A DNA stretch of 64,000 nt from Chitinophagaceae bacterium BSSC1 (GTDB lineage Bacteria; Bacteroidota; Bacteroidia; Chitinophagales; Chitinophagaceae). This document shows, piece after piece, positions 62,886 through 64,000 of the stretch. Each line of letters starts with the position of its first letter. Positions within the stretch are counted from its first letter, which is position 1. The notes below the pieces were generated by a model. The model made no database searches, was not told where the DNA came from, and saw only the letters and a program-made list of their open reading frames with translations. The stretch covers positions 62,001 through 126,000 of the forward strand of contig NKJC01000001.1 in the NCBI GenBank assembly GCA_002256435.1, in the 5' to 3' direction. The translations under genes and the position numbers were made by a program.

Positions 62886-64000
62886 ATGATGATACCCCCA
62901 TTGTTATGGACCATCCTGTTCTATGCCTTTTGTGCTGTTATATTCATACAGGTGGTCTATTATCTGTTTTTTTTCCGTAGACTGGCTTTTTATGTGGAAC
63001 CCGAAAAAGGGGATAGCATGGAGCATCCCGTTTCTGTGGTGGTTTGCGCCAGAGACGAGGCCGAAAATATCATGAAAAACCTGCCAGGCATTTTAATGCA
63101 AGAATATAAGAGTTCTCATGAATTGGTGTTGGTCAATGATAATTCAACCGATGAGAGCCGTTATTTGATTGACGAGCTCAGAAAGACTTTTAAGCATATC
63201 AACCATGTTGAATTAACACAGGAAGCAAAAATGATCAGTGGAAAGAAATTTCCGCTTTCAATGGGCATCCGTAGTTCCAAACACGAGATAGTTTTGTTAA
63301 CAGATGCCGATTGTGTGCCAGCTTCAGAATTCTGGATTCAGAAAATGCAGGATGCTTATCATGACAATACAGAAATTGTATTGGGTTATGGCGCCTATCA
63401 CAAAAAGCCCGGTCTTTTAAACAAGTTGATCCGTTTTGAAACATTTCATACTGCTTTACAATATCTCTCTTATGCTTTAGCAGGCAAACCCTATATGGGC
63501 GTTGGTAGAAACCTGAGTTACAAAAAAGACGTGTTCTTACGCAACAAAGGATTCTCTTCCATTAACCAGATTCCAAGCGGAGACGATGATTTGTTTATCA
63601 ATCAAGTTGCCACGGCAGATAATATTGGTATTGTGATTGATCCACAGGCGCACACATTGAGTGAACCCAAAAGAACTTGGAATGAATGGATGACTCAAAA
63701 ATACAGACACTATACCACGGCAAAATATTATAAGAGCAGCCATAAATTCTTATTAGGGCTTTATAGCTTTACCCTATTTTTTACTTATCCTTTATTAGCG
63801 GTTTCCATTATCTTTTTTAATTGGTGGATGGCTTTGGCTGTTTTTGGTGTTCGATTTTTGATACAAGCCATAGTGCTTTACAAAGCCATGAAGAAATTGA
63901 ATGAGGCTGACCTATGGCCTTGGTTTTTATTCTTTGATATTTGGATGTTCTTCTTTTACATTTTTACCCTACCTGCCATATGGAAAGCACCCCGCAAAAA
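62886..64000 (+). CDS. Family 2 glycosyltransferase, membrane-anchored (3' end outside window)
   Basis: About 371 residues in the window, running off the end. N-terminal membrane helix (about 5-30), then a GT2 domain: VSVVVCARDEAENI, VNDNSTDESR, LLTDADC (DxD), SGDDDLF and the acceptor motif QKYRHY, followed by three C-terminal membrane helices (about 285-365). This fits GT-A processive-like glycosyltransferases of the envelope. No sugar is inferable. The start is ATG 62886 (with a second ATG 3 bp later). It is divergent from tgt. Confidence 0.88.
   Translation, partial: MMIPPLLWTILFYAFCAVIFIQVVYYLFFFRRLAFYVEPEKGDSMEHPVSVVVCARDEAENIMKNLPGILMQEYKSSHELVLVNDNSTDESRYLIDELRKTFKHINHVELTQEAKMISGKKFPLSMGIRSSKHEIVLLTDADCVPASEFWIQKMQDAYHDNTEIVLGYGAYHKKPGLLNKLIRFETFHTALQYLSYALAGKPYMGVGRNLSYKKDVFLRNKGFSSINQIPSGDDDLFINQVATADNIGIVIDPQAHTLSEPKRTWNEWMTQKYRHYTTAKYYKSSHKFLLGLYSFTLFFTYPLLAVSIIFFNWWMALAVFGVRFLIQAIVLYKAMKKLNEADLWPWFLFFDIWMFFFYIFTLPAIWKAPRK

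Overview
The window comes from a member of the Bacteroidota, most likely a Chitinophagaceae-type soil or freshwater bacterium. This is inferred from three SusC-type receptors (one partial) and two SusD lipoproteins, -7 boxes of the TAnnTTTG type, an FG-GAP/ASPIC-UnbV protein, and family choices such as DUF5690, the long IspH and a mitochondrial-like citrate synthase. All calls were made by reading the sequence; no database search was run.

Layout. 1-5 kb: the start of a SusC receptor behind a DeoR regulator, then SppA, an ABC-2 permease and a SRPBCC protein. 5-22 kb: mostly housekeeping genes (folK, a deoxynucleoside kinase, an MFS exporter, a Tat-exported metallo-beta-lactamase-fold protein, a sterol-desaturase-like protein, gcvP, a GH53 galactanase, an M20 peptidase, FKBP, an ABC-F ATPase, ispH). 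22-32 kb: a minus-strand SusC-SusD operon continuing into a giant VCBS/ASPIC-UnbV lipoprotein and a vanadium-dependent haloperoxidase. Two LacI-type palindromes lie in the 500-bp region upstream. 33-37.5 kb: two tandem GMC oxidoreductases and a divergent AraC regulator.

37.9-50.3 kb: the most striking metabolic locus. One minus-strand operon runs SusC, SusD, a YncE/phosphoesterase fusion, a second alkaline-phosphatase-superfamily enzyme, a PhnZ-like HD oxygenase with the full metal-ligand set, a phosphonatase-like HAD hydrolase with the Schiff-base lysine position, a DUF5690 transporter with a GlpT-like RK-x-F motif, and a TIGR03364-type FAD oxidoreductase. It reads as a SusCD-fed organophosphonate utilisation locus: capture at the outer membrane, phosphoester cleavage in the periplasm, inner-membrane import, then C-N and C-P cleavage in the cytoplasm. 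Hairpins separate SusD from the enzyme genes in both complete SusCD operons.

52.8-58.8 kb: an AT-rich accessory region built on a tRNA-Ala(GGC) gene. Two 5'-half tRNA relics with a 72-bp period lie in front of it behind one promoter. A 4.35-kb integrative element sits in the tRNA between 57-bp direct repeats. It carries a tyrosine recombinase, an HNH/NUMOD protein, 1.4 kb of apparently non-coding DNA with a dense hairpin cluster, and a TlpA-like protein. Two further orphan tRNA 3' halves carrying a shared palindrome frame a secreted protein gene and a GIY-YIG endonuclease gene. 58.8-64 kb: citrate synthase, an LptF/G permease, tgt without its zinc cysteines, and a truncated glycosyltransferase.
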